DNA of 64,000 bases from Hemileia vastatrix (lineage: Eukaryota > Basidiomycota > Pucciniomycetes > Pucciniales > Zaghouaniaceae). Every line of letters begins with the position of its first letter. The first letter of the stretch is position 1. The DNA lies in assembly GCA_030280995.1 (NCBI GenBank), contig JASXTE010000007.1, positions 18,452,001-18,516,000 on the forward strand, written 5' to 3'. The translations under genes and the position numbers were made by a program. The notes below the pieces were generated by a model that worked only from the letters and a program-made list of their open reading frames with translations, was not told the DNA's origin and ran no database searches. Shown piece by piece: positions 1 to 10,818 of the stretch.

Positions 1-1782
1 TGTTTCAGGATTGAATTGAGAAATGACCCCTGCGATAGCATAATCACTCACATCTGTCTCGACTATTGTTAAAGCAGAAGGATCAAAATATCGAAGAATT
101 GGAGCTGTGGTGAACGCCGTTTTTAGTGCTTCGAATTCCTTTTGTGCTGTAGAAGTAAAAACAAAAGGAATATCTTTTCTAAGAAGAGAAGTAAGATTGG
201 AAATATTTTTAGAGTAATCTTTAATAAATCTTCTATAGAAGTTTGCGAAACCCAAACATCCTTGTAGGGATTTAACAGTTTTAGGCTCAGGCAATTCCAG
301 GACTTCTTGGACCTTTTTGTTGTCCATGACTAAACCATCAGTGGATAACGTAAAACCCAAAAAATCGATTGATTTAAGATGGAATTCACACTTATTGTGC
401 TTGGCGTAGAGAACGTGATCTCGAAGTCAATTTAGAACCTGTTGAACATAATGAATATGTTCATCTAGTGTCTTTGAGAAAATTAAAATATCATCTAAAT
501 AGACGACAACATCTTGAAAGATGTCATTGACAAAAGTTTGAAAAGTCAATGGTGCGTTTCACAATCCAAAAGGCATAACTAAATATTCAAAACTACCAAA
601 TCTAGTGCGCATTGCAGTCAGTGGTTCATGACCTTTTGCGATGCAAATAATATTGTAAGCACCTCTAAGATCAATTTTAGAAAAGAAATTAGCACCATTG
701 AAAAGGGTAAGAAGCAATGACATAGGAGGAACAGGATATGTGTTCTTCTTAGTGACTGTTTTGAGCTTTCTATAGTCAACACACAACCTAAGACTACCAT
801 CCTTTTTCTTTACAAAAAGAACAGGGGAGCCGGTTGGAGATTTACTGGCCCTGATGAAACCTTTGGCTACATTCTCTACAATATAGTCTCAAAGAACTTG
901 AGATTCACCCTTCGACAAAGAATAGTTAGGACCTGCCAGAGTTACTGAACCTATTAACTCTATTTGATGGTCATAGGGTTGATGAGGTGGTAACTTATCG
1001 GCTTTGCGGATTAAGAAAACATTGAGGAAATCATGATAGATTTTTGGTAGAGTTAATTTAATGGCTTCAACGTTGATTTGGTTGTCCTCATCATCTTTGA
1101 GAGAATCTGTTGAGGTAAAACCATAATTGAGAGAGCATAATTTGACTACTTCAAGGCAATTTAAATCCTCTTTGAGTGAAGTGGTTGAGCTAGAAAGGTT
1201 AGCCAATTGCTCATTTAAAGAAAGATCAGATGCTTGCAAGTCATCTGGCAGAGATTTGTCCTCTAGCAGGACGTTTTCAGGCGGGTTGTTTAACTCCCTA
1301 TTGACCTGCATTAAAGAATCAGAAATATACTTAGAGCGTGGGGTGATCAATCCCCTAGTCCAATCAATTTCGGGATTCCAATGCGTTAAAAAGTCATGGT
1401 TAAGAATGGTATCGTCCATCCTTGGGGTGTCCAAGACTGATAATTCCCACTCGAAGGGGGGAAAATTCAGAAAGTTGAAAACCCATAAAACTTTCTTACT
1501 TACCCAATATTTGGGTTCCTCTGATTCGACCAAATAGATGGGAGTTCGATTGATATCTGTAAATGTTAGTTGAAGCTTCTCGGCAAAAGATAAACTAACA
1601 AAAGAAATTGAAGCTCCAGAATCTATAAGACAACTGAAGGGGGTATCCTCCTTGAAAAGAATGAATCTCAAGCGGTTTAAGACAACTCCAGTCCTTAAGA
1701 AATGGAGATTCTGTGCACTGGGAGAGATAAGATAGTTTGATTTGCACACAAGTAAACTATCTACTAGTTTTTTGACTTTTAA
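1..1782 (-). pseudogene. pol of element A: aspartic protease and reverse transcriptase (partial, broken)
   Basis: The frame opens just after the gag stop and runs off the window start. The retropepsin motif IDSGAS lies at about 1611-1628. The reverse transcriptase follows, with DYRKL, LRGAY, MPFGL and the catalytic YLDD box at about 490-501, then the IDFLGF and LGFANFYRRFI segments typical of Ty3/gypsy polymerases. Three in-frame TGA codons break it (889-891, 559-561, 427-429), at places where the family has Arg, Trp (FGLWNAP) and Arg. No frameshift was seen, so decay here is by point mutation only. The assignment to Ty3/gypsy reverse transcriptase is firm; the finer clade is not determined. 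Confidence 0.9.
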
Positions 1783-2951
1783 CTAGTACCTTCTCTTTCC
1801 TTCAATTTTACACAATCTTCCAGCTTGTGCTTACCCCCACAATACATACATAACCCATTATCTGCTCGTCTCTTCCTCTCAGCTTCTTTAAGTTCCTCTT
1901 TAGGATGCAGTACTTTACTGATATTTCCTGGGGTTGAGCTTTTCGGTCAAGGTTTGTCCTTTCCCTTATTTGATTTGGATTGAGTCAAGGAGGATTGAGT
2001 TGGCCGTGGGTGTGAAGAAGGTCCCGACTTAAAATTTAAGCCTTGAGATTTGTTGGCGTATTGACAATGTTGTAATTCTCATTGGTAAATGACGTTGAGT
2101 TTGAGGGTTTGATCTATTAAATCTGTTAAAGTAGTCATCTTCTGACCATGAAGATTTAATTGATCCGGAATCCTCAAAGGAAGTCCTTTTTTGAAATGAT
2201 ACTTGAGGGCAGCATCATTCCAACCTACTTGAGTTTGAAGCGCTCTGAAGTTCGAGATATATTCAGAGGCTTTACCATTATCACTCATGCGGAGGAAATC
2301 CAATTCAATTTCTGTGTTGTCAGTTTCATTAGGGTCACTGAACAATGTAAAGAGTTGGTCTTCAAACTTTTCCAAGTTATTAATAAGTAAGTGGGTTTCT
2401 GTTGAAGAGAGCATGAGAAGATAAGGTTTGAACCATCTTGCTGCTTTTCTGGCTAGGAATGAAGAAGAATAAACAACCTTTGATTGGTCTTTATTAAATT
2501 TTTGAGGGTCGTTATGGAACAGGAGCTTGAAGGTTTGCAAGAAGGGCCGCAATCTGTCTGGATGTTCTCCATTGAATTTATCAGGAGATTTCATGGAAGG
2601 AGTTTTGAATTTAGATCCCTCCAAAGACGTTGGATTGGAAAAGGTTTTCATGAAAAGTCTCATGAAGTCTTCCAGCAAATTAGATGGTCCAGGTTCCAAA
2701 GGTTGACCAGAAGGGTGAGTAGTAGGGGAGGATGGTGCCTCGTGCATTGTATCCTCTCCTTCTTCATCATCACTAGAATCATCAAAATCTTGTGGGATGT
2801 ATTCTACAGATTGGACTGACTGTTGCCGTTCCCTAAGATCGAGAAGTTCCAAGGAGTGAGTGCAGGAAACAGGCCGTGTGGCTGTTGGCCTGCCTCTGGC
2901 ACAATCCCTAGTAGTAGCACCCGTAGGAGGAGTGTGTTGAACAGGTGCCAT
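1779..2951 (-). pseudogene. gag of element A (two in-frame stops)
   Basis: The start at 2951 (MAPVQHTPP) is the first ATG of the long frame, about 200 bases downstream of the primer binding site. A proline/serine-rich and acidic amino-terminal part is followed by a retrotransposon capsid-like region (FKTPSMKSPDKFNGEHPDRL, then LARKAARWFKPYL and FLRMSDN). Near the end is a zinc knuckle, CMYCGGKHKLEDC (1812-1851), with spacing CX2CX3HX4C, one residue shorter than usual in the middle. In-frame TGA codons stand at 2079-2081 and 1947-1949, both probably former Trp codons. The frame ends with TAA at 1779-1781 and pol continues in another frame. Capsid function is inferred from position and motifs. 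Confidence 0.85.
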
Positions 2952-3151
2952 TTAAAGAATTTAAAACACCTGAAAAAAGGACATAGTAGTACCAAATAAT
3001 GAGAAATACAGAGAATTAAATTAAATTGTTACCGGACGACCTACACAAAAGGTCAAGGGTGTTCCTGGAAGTGAGATGAGGAGATTAGTTTAGAAACTTC
3101 TTTGAAGCACAGAGGAAATGTTTGAGGAAGTGATTCAAAGATGACTTGAAG

Positions 3152-3173
3152 GAAGAGCTACTGCTTTGATATA
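3152..3173 (-). other. Primer binding site of element A
   Basis: Directly inside the LTR the minus strand reads TATATCAAAGCAGTAGCTC. This resembles the complement of an initiator-Met tRNA 3' end (usual form TGGTATCAGAGC) with changes in the first bases. The identification is by similarity and position. Confidence 0.5.
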
Positions 3174-3836
3174 TGGTCAATAAGAATTCTAATATAATTT
3201 AAAGGTAATATTAAAATTCTTAAAATCTCACAAAGGGTTGGAAACTCAATAATCAAAGGTTTTAGGATTTAGAAATGATTACTGAGAAAATTAGGAAAGA
3301 TACAATAATAATGATTTAACCTGAAGCTTTACCACTATTAACTATATATACATTTTATAATTTAATTCTAAAGAATTTCGAACCCCAAACCCAACCCCTT
3401 TTATATCCTTTACTCCTCCTTGCATTGACCTCATACCCATCCATCATTCGGCACACCACAGACCACCAAAATTACACCCATTACACCTGGACCCTCCTCA
3501 CTAACATCTTTTAACCCTTTAATCCTCCACTAACCATCCTGTCCATGCTTACTACCCCTTTTAATAACCCACAGATACTTAATAAACCTTTCTGCGGACT
3601 ATTACATTAACTATTGTGCTGTGTGTCGCTTATTGAGGAACAGACTAAAACACACTATTGAGAGATTGACTAATTTAGATTTAGAGTTTAGACTAGCGCG
3701 GTTGAATAGTGAGTACACAAAGGAAAGTTGCAGTTGCTATGTAGAATTGTTTTCTGTGCTTTGAGTATGGATTTAGACCTCTGTATTATTGATTTAATGA
3801 GCTGCTTTTGCCTTGAGTGTCACATGGCGCGTGACA
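3174..3836 (-). repeat. 5' LTR of element A (663 bp)
   Basis: On the minus strand it begins TGTCACGCGCC and ends TTATTGACCA, so it has TG...CA ends. A TATA-like box (GGATATAAAAGG on the minus strand) lies at about 3397-3408, well placed to drive transcription towards gag. The second LTR is outside the window, so the ends are set from the TG/CA termini and the neighbouring primer site only. Confidence 0.75.
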
Positions 3837-3837
3837 A

Positions 3838-5010
3838 AAATAAGATAACTTCAATTGAAGTAAGCCTATAAGCTAAATATATGGTTATAATACTTATATA
3901 TAAGATTATTATGCTTATATATATATATTTATTATACTATTATATGATTTATATTATTTTAAATAGCTTATACATAGCACCATAAAACTTATTAAGGTGC
4001 TAATGTAGTCATAATATACTTATCATAAGTGATATTAAGTAATTATAGACACACATATGCTTATATGAATGCACAAACCTCATATTCAGTGAAATAGGCA
4101 GTTATACTATATGTATATAGGTCTATAAGCGGGTTTAACCCTCTAAATAGCCTATAAGCTTTATTTTTTCTGCTTATTTTAGGTCATATAGACGAATCCA
4201 GTAGACTCACAATGCCTACACAAGCATATACACTTATTTCAGGTGCATATATCCAGTTTGGACAACTTAATCTGCTTCCTTGAATGGATTTTCACAGATT
4301 TATGAGTTGGGATATGATTACTGGGTTAATGTGGATGCTTGGGGATGTTATTGGGAACTTGGACAGTTAATTTGGTTCCTTTATATGCTTTGGGTTTCAT
4401 TTTATCCTCTTTGGATGAGTTATTTTACCTGTTTCTTTATGGTATCATGTGGGGCAATTATAGTGTGAACAAGCTAACTTTGCGAAAAATGAAGCTATTC
4501 ACATGGGAGAAATGCAGGCAGTATGTGGCCAGTACACAGAAGCCATTTCTGGCATAAAAAACACCAAAATTTGAAAAGTGTTATTTTTTATGCATTTGAG
4601 TAGCCAAATCAATAGCCCCAATTAAGACAAATTGATCTGTTAAAGTGTATTTTTAATATTATTAAATCGATAGCACATATAATCAACTTTTAAGTGATTT
4701 AAAGTGCATTTCTTGTTTTTTACATAAAACAATGAAAGCAACAGCTTTAAGTGTACATAAAAATTATGTAGCCTTATACTTAATGTTCTTAAGATTACCC
4801 TAACATATTCCAACTTAATATTAAGTACATAAGCCTTATAAAAAGTGGATATATGTGTGTATATAAGGTGTTATAATGGCATATTTTGAATATTATCATA
4901 AATTTACTTATGTATACTATTTGTGTACTCTAGTTTATTGCTCCCATGTATAGTCCGTGTGTTTAACATAACTTATAAGTACATTTTACTCAGTCCTTGG
5001 GACATCCAGG
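3838..5010. repeat. Two LTR fragments joined head to head (D-type and C-type)
   Basis: Bases 3838-4444 match, in plus orientation, the D-element LTR from about 60097 to 60700 (shared blocks around 4190-4440 and 60430-60690). Bases 4445-5010 match the C-element LTR in the opposite orientation (compare 31681-32240). The switch falls at about 4444/4445. The first 50 bases of the D-type LTR are missing and element A stands in their place, so A probably inserted into it. Short open frames here (for example 4280-4557) are also found in the other LTR copies and are not genes. Confidence 0.8.
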
Positions 5011-5475
5011 TAAGGGTTCTATATATAATATATATATATATAAGTGTGAAATCTATATAGAAAGTAAGAGATATCAGATAGCCATGAAAAAGAAAAAGGA
5101 GTTGACACTTACTTTGATGGAAAGAGAGGAGAAAAATAGATTGAGAATGAGCAAAGATGAAGTTTGGGGGAAATTGACTATGGAGCAAATGAAATGCATT
5201 AAGAATGTGGTATGGGTTGCCAATTTTGCAGAACTGAAGCCCGCCCTAATATGCTTCCAAGAATTGCCAAAATGCCACACTGTGGAATGATAGCAAACAA
5301 TGCCACCAAAAAATGCCACAGGGTGAATGTCAATGAGTCCCCACTCTTTATACATCCAGCTGTGTCTGTTGTCAGTCACTTAACACAAAGGTGAATGCTG
5401 ATGTTAAACATGATTCACAGGGATGATCTTTGCATGGCGTCACCCTGGCTGTGTTTGCTGCTCACGTCATCAGCC
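5011..5475. other. Intergenic region and probable promoter of SGF73
   Basis: AT-rich start with a TA dinucleotide tract at 5024-5043, then a stretch of more balanced composition towards the gene. No transposon similarity was noticed inside the window. An open frame at 4997-5290 has no recognisable features. No clear core promoter element can be named. Confidence 0.4.
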
Positions 5476-7014
5476 ATGAACTCGCCTCCGCCTTCTCGCT
5501 GGCAGGCGGTCAACAAGGCGCTCAGACATCTTCCGCCATCTGACGAGTCTCCTCTCTCGTCGGCGCCGTCGTCTCCCCATCCTCCGAATGCCAAATATTC
5601 TGATCCTGTTCCAAGATGGTCCGAACAGATGAGCAGGTGGTTTGGTCATCCCAACGAGCAGCTCTCTCTCACCGTGTGCGATAATTGTGGCCTGCTCACC
5701 AAGGAAGTCAATGGAAAAGTCGCCGTCGTCCATAGAGGTCCCTCTTTTTTGGCTTGCTTACCTTTTAGTCTTCTTCAACTGCTCATCTCTCTTCTTCTTC
5801 TTCTTCTTCTTCTTTTTTTTATTTTTTATTTTTTTTTTTACAAAAGTCAACTGCGAAATGGTCAAAAGTAGAGCCCCAAATATTAAACAACTCGGAATCC
5901 TGCACTCTTCTCTCAAAAGAGCTTCTTCCGAAGGTCCCTTTTTCCTATTCTCTCTCTCTCTCTCTCTCTTCTCTTCTCATCTCATCTCATCTCATCTCTC
6001 AGACCACCAGAACCTTGGACCTTCTAAGAAAAAGAAGAAAACACTCATCATTATCAATGGCGATATTAAATCGGTCGACTCGCTCTCTTCGAAAATGTCA
6101 ATCAGCAAATTGCCTAACAAAAAGTTGAGTTCAAAGAAAAATTCTGAAGACTCCATTAAAAAACCTATATCCAAAAAAATGGGCCGCGTAAAAGGTATCC
6201 ATCCTTCCATTTAATGAACTGGTGTCCTCCTTTCTGTTTGCACTTGATTGTTTTCTTTTTCTTATCTTTTTTATTTTTTTCAATCCTCGTCTTTCTCTCA
6301 ACAGGTGGACCTGTTAATGTCAATGAACAGTGTGGAGTCCTGATTCCTCCTAATGATATACCCTGCGCTCGCTCCTTGACGTGTAAAACTCATTCCATGG
6401 GTGCCAAACGAAGTGTTCCTGGACGGAGTGCCCCATATGATGTCTTGCTGTATGTCTGATTGAATATTCATCATTTGATTAGTCTTCTACCTATGATTAT
6501 TCTGTGTTAATTGTGTTGACTCTGGATTTATTTGCTCAGCCATGAGTGGCAGAAGAAGAAAAACCCTAACTGGGGAGACCGCAAAGTGGTAACTCCGCGA
6601 GTAGGACCTGGCATTGAACCAGGACAATCCAAAAAGAAGAAGAAAGAGGCATCTGCCCATTCCTCGCATCGCCATTCAGCGCACGGCTCTTCAAATGCCG
6701 GCACTAATTTCGGGGGGAATGCAACATCCAATTCACATCATCACCATGAATCTAAGCAACTTAACATTAACGAAGCCAAGTTATTAGGGGAAATAGATGA
6801 TGATTTTATACCAGTACCGGATATTGATAGTGATGAAGAAGCCGAGATGGTACTGAGAGGTGTTCTGGCTAGTCGAAATCGTCCTGGCTTTGGAATCGAT
6901 GATCGAGCACCATTGGTCCAAGATAGAATGGGGAGCTGTTGGGTTACACGGTGGAGTAAATTTGGTAAAATGGGAGTGCGTGATGCGTTTAGAGAAGCAT
7001 TTGGGGGTAAATGA
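5476..7014 (+). CDS. SGF73: SGF73-like subunit of SAGA (SCA7 domain), five exons
   Basis: Homologue of yeast Sgf73/ataxin-7, which anchors the deubiquitinase module to the SAGA coactivator in the nucleus. Exons by splice signals and frame: 5476-5737, 5847-5933, 6003-6194, 6305-6449, 6540-7014; introns of 109, 69, 110 and 90 bases, all GT-AG, the first three with long pyrimidine tracts. The spliced frame is open and gives 386 residues. An amino-terminal C2HC zinc finger (C68, C71, H86, C90) is completed only by joining exons 1 and 2. Exon 4 holds the SCA7 domain: C190, C201, C207 and H210 in the signature [16 protein letters not shown], then [11 protein letters not shown]. Exon 5 begins with the usual basic linker (HEWQKKKNP), then a His/Ser stretch and an acidic segment ([11 protein letters not shown]). 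The start may instead be 5434 (MASPW); 5476 was chosen because similarity-like composition begins there. Donors of introns 1 and 2 (GTCCCT) are unusual. Confidence 0.9.
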
Positions 7015-7427
7015 GTCGTGTGATTCACTATTAAGCTTCATGATTGTTTTATTTCATCCTAATTACAATGGAGGAATGATGTGATTATTCAAGGACCATT
7101 CTTTAATGTAATTGTTGTTTATGGATTATAAATTGTAGACCAGAGTAGCATCGGGAGAGTATTCTGTTTGATTTTAGGATTGGTTTTTTATTTTTATTTT
7201 TAGAGGTTTAGAAGATAAAATAACTTTGTATATAAAAACAACAAGTTAAAAAAAAAAAAATCAGTGAAAAGCATGTAACATTGTGAAGTGCTAGAGCATT
7301 ACCCAAAGAACAAGTAACTTAATTTTAGGAGTGGTATGAGAGAAATTTGGTAAATAAAAAAAAAAGAGCATAATTATGCATAAAAAGTTGACAGAAGACC
7401 CTTCCACCACGTAACAAGTAAGATATC
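7015..7427. other. 3' flank of SGF73 and left edge of the duplicated transposon block
   Basis: Contains the probable 3' untranslated region of SGF73 and A-rich tracts (7247-7260, 7357-7367). From about 7405 the sequence (AAGTAAGATATC at 7416-7427) matches in inverted form the bases near 12660-12680, so it belongs to the left arm of the TIR element described separately. ATATC at 7423-7427 is the left target duplication of the next LTR. Confidence 0.5.
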
Positions 7428-8711
7428 TGTCAGCCAGGCTATCTCAGGAGCCCAGTAAATTGTATAATAAATTACTGGAATCATTGAAGGGAATAATGCT
7501 ACACATTTTATGTAGTTACAATAAAATATCTTATTGAATAAAATTATATAAATATTTTATAAGTCAAATCATTATTATTATATTTAATTTTTCTTATTAA
7601 GAAAAAAAAATGTTTATGACATAAAAGAGATTATATCCTATCACATTATGGCGCAATTTTTCATGTATTTAATATTTCTAAATTAATCAATTAATTATTT
7701 AAATTTATATTATAAGTGTAATAATAAATTTAACTTATAATGTAATTACAATTTAAATAATAAAATTTATATAAACTAAATACAACTTATCATATAATAT
7801 TATCCATACATATTGGGCGCTTCCTTGACCCTTAAGTGTGTCACTCAAATTACTAAATAAATTAAAATACTTACTTAATATAATCAATTTAAATTCTCAC
7901 ACTAAATAAGTTATTTTATTAAATTAATTAATTGTTTCAATTAAATTAATAATTAAATTACTTGAAATAGTTAAAACAATGAATTTAATTTTCTTTATAC
8001 TGAATTAAAAATTATTATCTACATTAAGACGTGAAAATAATTCTTTTTGTTTTTATTAAACCCTTTCCATCTATTTGTACTACCTGTATTGGATTTTCTT
8101 TCTCACAGTTATCAGGTTTCACACTCACATAGTTACTCATTTTCTTAAATTGTTTTGTTCTGGGATTTTATGGTGGGAAAATAAGTTCCTTATTCACGGG
8201 TTTGATTTACTGTTTCATTTTTTCCCCATATTTTATATGTTTCAATTAAATTGAAATACTTGGTTGTTTCACATTACTATACTCTTTGTAAATGCAATAG
8301 AACCATTTGCCTATCAAAGGGCTTTGGAATCTTCTCTGGAAACTATCACTTACATTACATGCATTTTACATACTTACAATACATTATTTTTTATTTTTAT
8401 TAGAATTACAAATCTATTATATCAATACTCAATAATTAGTCTAAGGTTGCTTTAAGTTTATTAATAATAAAAATTTTTTTTCCATGCAGAGAAGACATTA
8501 CTTACTTAATTAAGATTTTATCAATAAAACTAAACCTCACTGTTGTGTTATTCCTCATAAACTGTCATTGCATTTCTCTCAATTTGATTTACTTATTTTG
8601 ATTAGTTTTATTATCTTCATTTCTTTCTTTCTTTATCCTCTCTGTAGTTCTTCCTCCTCCTCTGTTCCATTTCTTCTTGTTTTCCTCCTTCTTCTAGACA
8701 ACCTGCTGACA
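7428..8711 (+). repeat. S-type solo LTR (1284 bp), target duplication ATATC
   Basis: Starts TGTCAGCCAGGCTATCTC and ends CTGCTGACA. It is flanked by ATATC at 7423-7427 and 8712-8716. The family is defined by comparison with 14595-15772 and 44374-45551, which share the first 30 bases, the TATTGGGCGCTTCC region (7810-7823) and the TTCTAGACA end. No coding sequence. It is very AT-rich in the middle. Confidence 0.85.
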
Positions 8712-9120
8712 ATATCCCTCTGACAGGGATATCCAGTGCAATTTGGGGATATTTTAGGGAGGGACATAATACCAGTCTGGATATTCCCAGGACTGAGTAA
8801 GACTTGCTTAGGGCATCTACCATTGTGTCAGTAAAAAATAAGTATATAATTGCATGTTACTTGGGTCATTTCATAATGAATTGCCATATTCAACCACCCT
8901 ATGCAGTATCTTTTACGATTCACTCCATTTAGTTAATATTCAACCAATGTATTTTTTGCTCCTATTCATTAAAACTCAATTATTTTTTTCCTTCTCATGG
9001 CTTTTAACATAGTTGATGAAGTACTTGAAATGGAAGAAGAAGACTATATCATTTCATACATATCTTTTTGACAATACAATCAAAAATAGATCAAGACAAA
9101 AAAAAAAAAAGAAATACTCA

Positions 9121-9660
9121 ATCAAAATCAACTAGAAGGCCATCAAAGATTAATGAATGACTACTTTTACACCATCTGTATATACAACAACATCATGTTT
9201 GAGCTACATTTCCGTACAACCAGGGATTTGTTTAACAAGATTTGTGAAGACTTACAAAAACATAACTCTTTTTGGTTATGGAAAAAGGTAAGATAATTTT
9301 TTATCCGTAACACTAATCACAAATTATTAAAACATAATATTTTTTTTTGGACTGTTGTGGTCAATTAGGCCTATCACCACAGCAAAAAATGACATCTGCT
9401 TTACAACAACTTGCTCTTGGAATCTCAGCTGATAGCACTGATGAGTATGTATGTATTGGTGAAACTAATGCACTCAGAGCACTCAAGCATTTCATAAAAG
9501 ATATAATCAGTATATATGAAGAGGAATACTTACAAGAACCTAATTCAGCAGAAAAAAATATTATTTTGAAGGAGTATGAAGAGCGTGGATTTCCTGGCTG
9601 TTATGAATCAATTGATGGATGCATAACAAAATACTACTTACAGTATATTATTATATACTA
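9121..9660 (+). pseudogene. PIF/Harbinger transposase (DDE_Tnp_4 type), amino-terminal fragment, copy 1
   Basis: Two exons are visible. Exon 1 (about 9121-9287) encodes GHQRLMNDYF and FRTTRDLFNKICEDL, the helical region ahead of the catalytic domain. Exon 2 (9348-9660) encodes DCCGQLGLSPQQKMTSALQQ, GETNALRALKHF and ERGFPGCYESIDGC; the last segment contains the first catalytic Asp (SID). The second Asp and the Glu are absent, and the frame ends at 9660. The donor GTAAGA (9288) is intact, but the acceptor AG has been lost (poly-T then GG at 9344-9347), while copy 2 still has TTTTAG. The family match rests on the LGLSP, GET and GFPG motifs. Confidence 0.85.
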
Positions 9661-9715
9661 GAAGGATTGAAAATTCTTATACATCACATTGATACAAAAA
9701 AAATTGATTAGCTTA

Positions 9716-9976
9716 CACCACACAATATGGGGGGCGGACTTGCTAGCAAGTCCGCAACCTTGGACCCAAACTCACCATAGATTGAACACACATTGAGCTA
9801 TTGATAAAGGAGCCATACAATCAGGAATGAACACCACTCAGAAGAACAGTTTTAGGTGGGTGTTCAAGTAGAGTTCAGTATGGGTTCAGTATGAGTTCAG
9901 TCTGAGTTCCATCTGAGTTCCATCTGAGTTCAGGTTGAGGACTTGCTAGCAAGTCCACCCCCTATATTGCGTAGTG
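9716..9976. mobile_element. Harbinger-like MITE (261 bp) with perfect empty site in copy 2
   Basis: Inverted ends CACCACACAATATGGGGGG (left) and the complement of CACTACGCAATATAGGGGG (right), each followed by the 18-base palindrome GGACTTGCTAGCAAGTCC (9736-9753 and 9939-9956). The target duplication is TTA (9713-9715, 9977-9979). Copy 2 has the uninterrupted site GCTTAAATGTGG near 29306. The inside has short repeats of GAGTTC(C/A) (9885-9935). No coding capacity. Confidence 0.93.
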
Positions 9977-10818
9977 TTAAATGTGGAATTTTTTAAAAAT
10001 TGTTGAAAAAAAAAAATTGATTGAGAGAACATTGCACATACCTGTTTATTGAAATGGCCACCTCTTTAAACTTATCATTAGAAATCTTATAATCATGAAG
10101 CCTTATTTATAAAAATACATTAAAATTAAAATTAATAAAAGAGAAATAATATATAACATTGCAAAGAATATAGTTCATTTTACATTGCAGAAGTGTGAGT
10201 GAAGGAAAGGCGCAAAGATATAGTGTATAACTGGTTACATTGAAGAAGTTTGAGTAAAGGAAGAAGGCACAAAAGGCCCTTCTTATATATTAGAGCGGAG
10301 TCCTACTTTCACCAACTCCAGGACACTCACCCGTTAAGCTACAACTCCTGTGGCAAATATGACTCATCCCCAATGTAATGATGAGAAAATGAATAGGAGA
10401 TAATTGGCCCATCATTACACTGAAGGCGTAACAAAGTTGGTTAGTAAGAAAAACTCAAAATTAATGAATGTGGAAAATACTTACCTAGAAAAAAAAATAA
10501 GATGCTGAGAGATTGAGAAAAAGTAAAAAAAAAAAAAGATATTAACAAGTAATATGAAAATTACTTACCTGAAAAAAAAAAGGAGAAGACAAAAAAGAAT
10601 TAGCAAACAGTTGAAGGAAACTAACAGAGAAGGTGGAAAATACTTACCTAGAAAAAAAAAAAGGAGATGCTGAGAGATTGAGAGATTGTAGAAAAAAAAA
10701 ATAACTGTAATATGAAAATGACTTACCTTGAAAAAATAGGAGAAGCTGAAAGAAGCTAACAAACAGTTGAATAAAGTATGCATACCAACCCAACTTACAG
10801 ACATGGTGGTAGATGCCC
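9977..10818. other. Non-coding right part of the Harbinger element, copy 1
   Basis: A-rich tracts alternate with a recurring ACTTACCT(A/T)GAAAA motif (near 10485, 10565, 10645, 10725), a loose repeat of roughly 80 bases. No protein similarity seen. The same layout is present in copy 2 (29340-30140). Confidence 0.5.

Larger units (their letters stand above)
1..3836 (-). mobile_element. Ty3/gypsy retrotransposon A, 5' part, decayed
   Basis: The element runs on the minus strand and is cut by the window start. In order from its 5' end it shows an LTR (3174-3836), a primer binding site next to it (3152-3173), gag (1779-2951), protease and reverse transcriptase (1-1782). RNase H, integrase and the 3' LTR lie outside the window. 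It is a different lineage from chromoviruses B, C and D: gag and pol are in different frames, and the LTR and primer site are unrelated. Five in-frame stops make it inactive. The target duplication cannot be tested because the other end is not visible. Confidence 0.9.
8811..10818 (+). mobile_element. PIF/Harbinger DNA transposon, copy 1, internally truncated
   Basis: Terminal inverted repeats GGGCATCTACCA (8811-8822) and its complement TGGTAGATGCCC (10807-10818), flanked by the 3-base target duplication TTA (8808-8810, 10819-10821). It sits in a C-type LTR. It carries the first part of a Harbinger transposase, and a MITE is inserted at 9716. The rest (9977-10818) is A-rich and has no transposase sequence, so the copy is not autonomous. 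The TTA duplication and the transposase family agree with each other. Confidence 0.88.

Noticed and set aside
427..2081. TGA read as Trp in element A
   Set aside because: Some of the TGA codons stand for Arg, and the host gene SGF73 and the Myb/SANT-like gene use TGA or TAG as ordinary ends; mutation is simpler than a changed code.
4280..4557. Short open frames around 4280-4557 and 60377-60601
   Set aside because: Both fall in D-type LTR sequence (the second spans an LTR start region) and have no domain; the similarity between them is repeat similarity.
4997..5290. 97-residue open frame (Lys/Glu-rich) upstream of SGF73
   Set aside because: No domain, no splice context, begins inside LTR debris; probably chance, although an upstream exon cannot be excluded.
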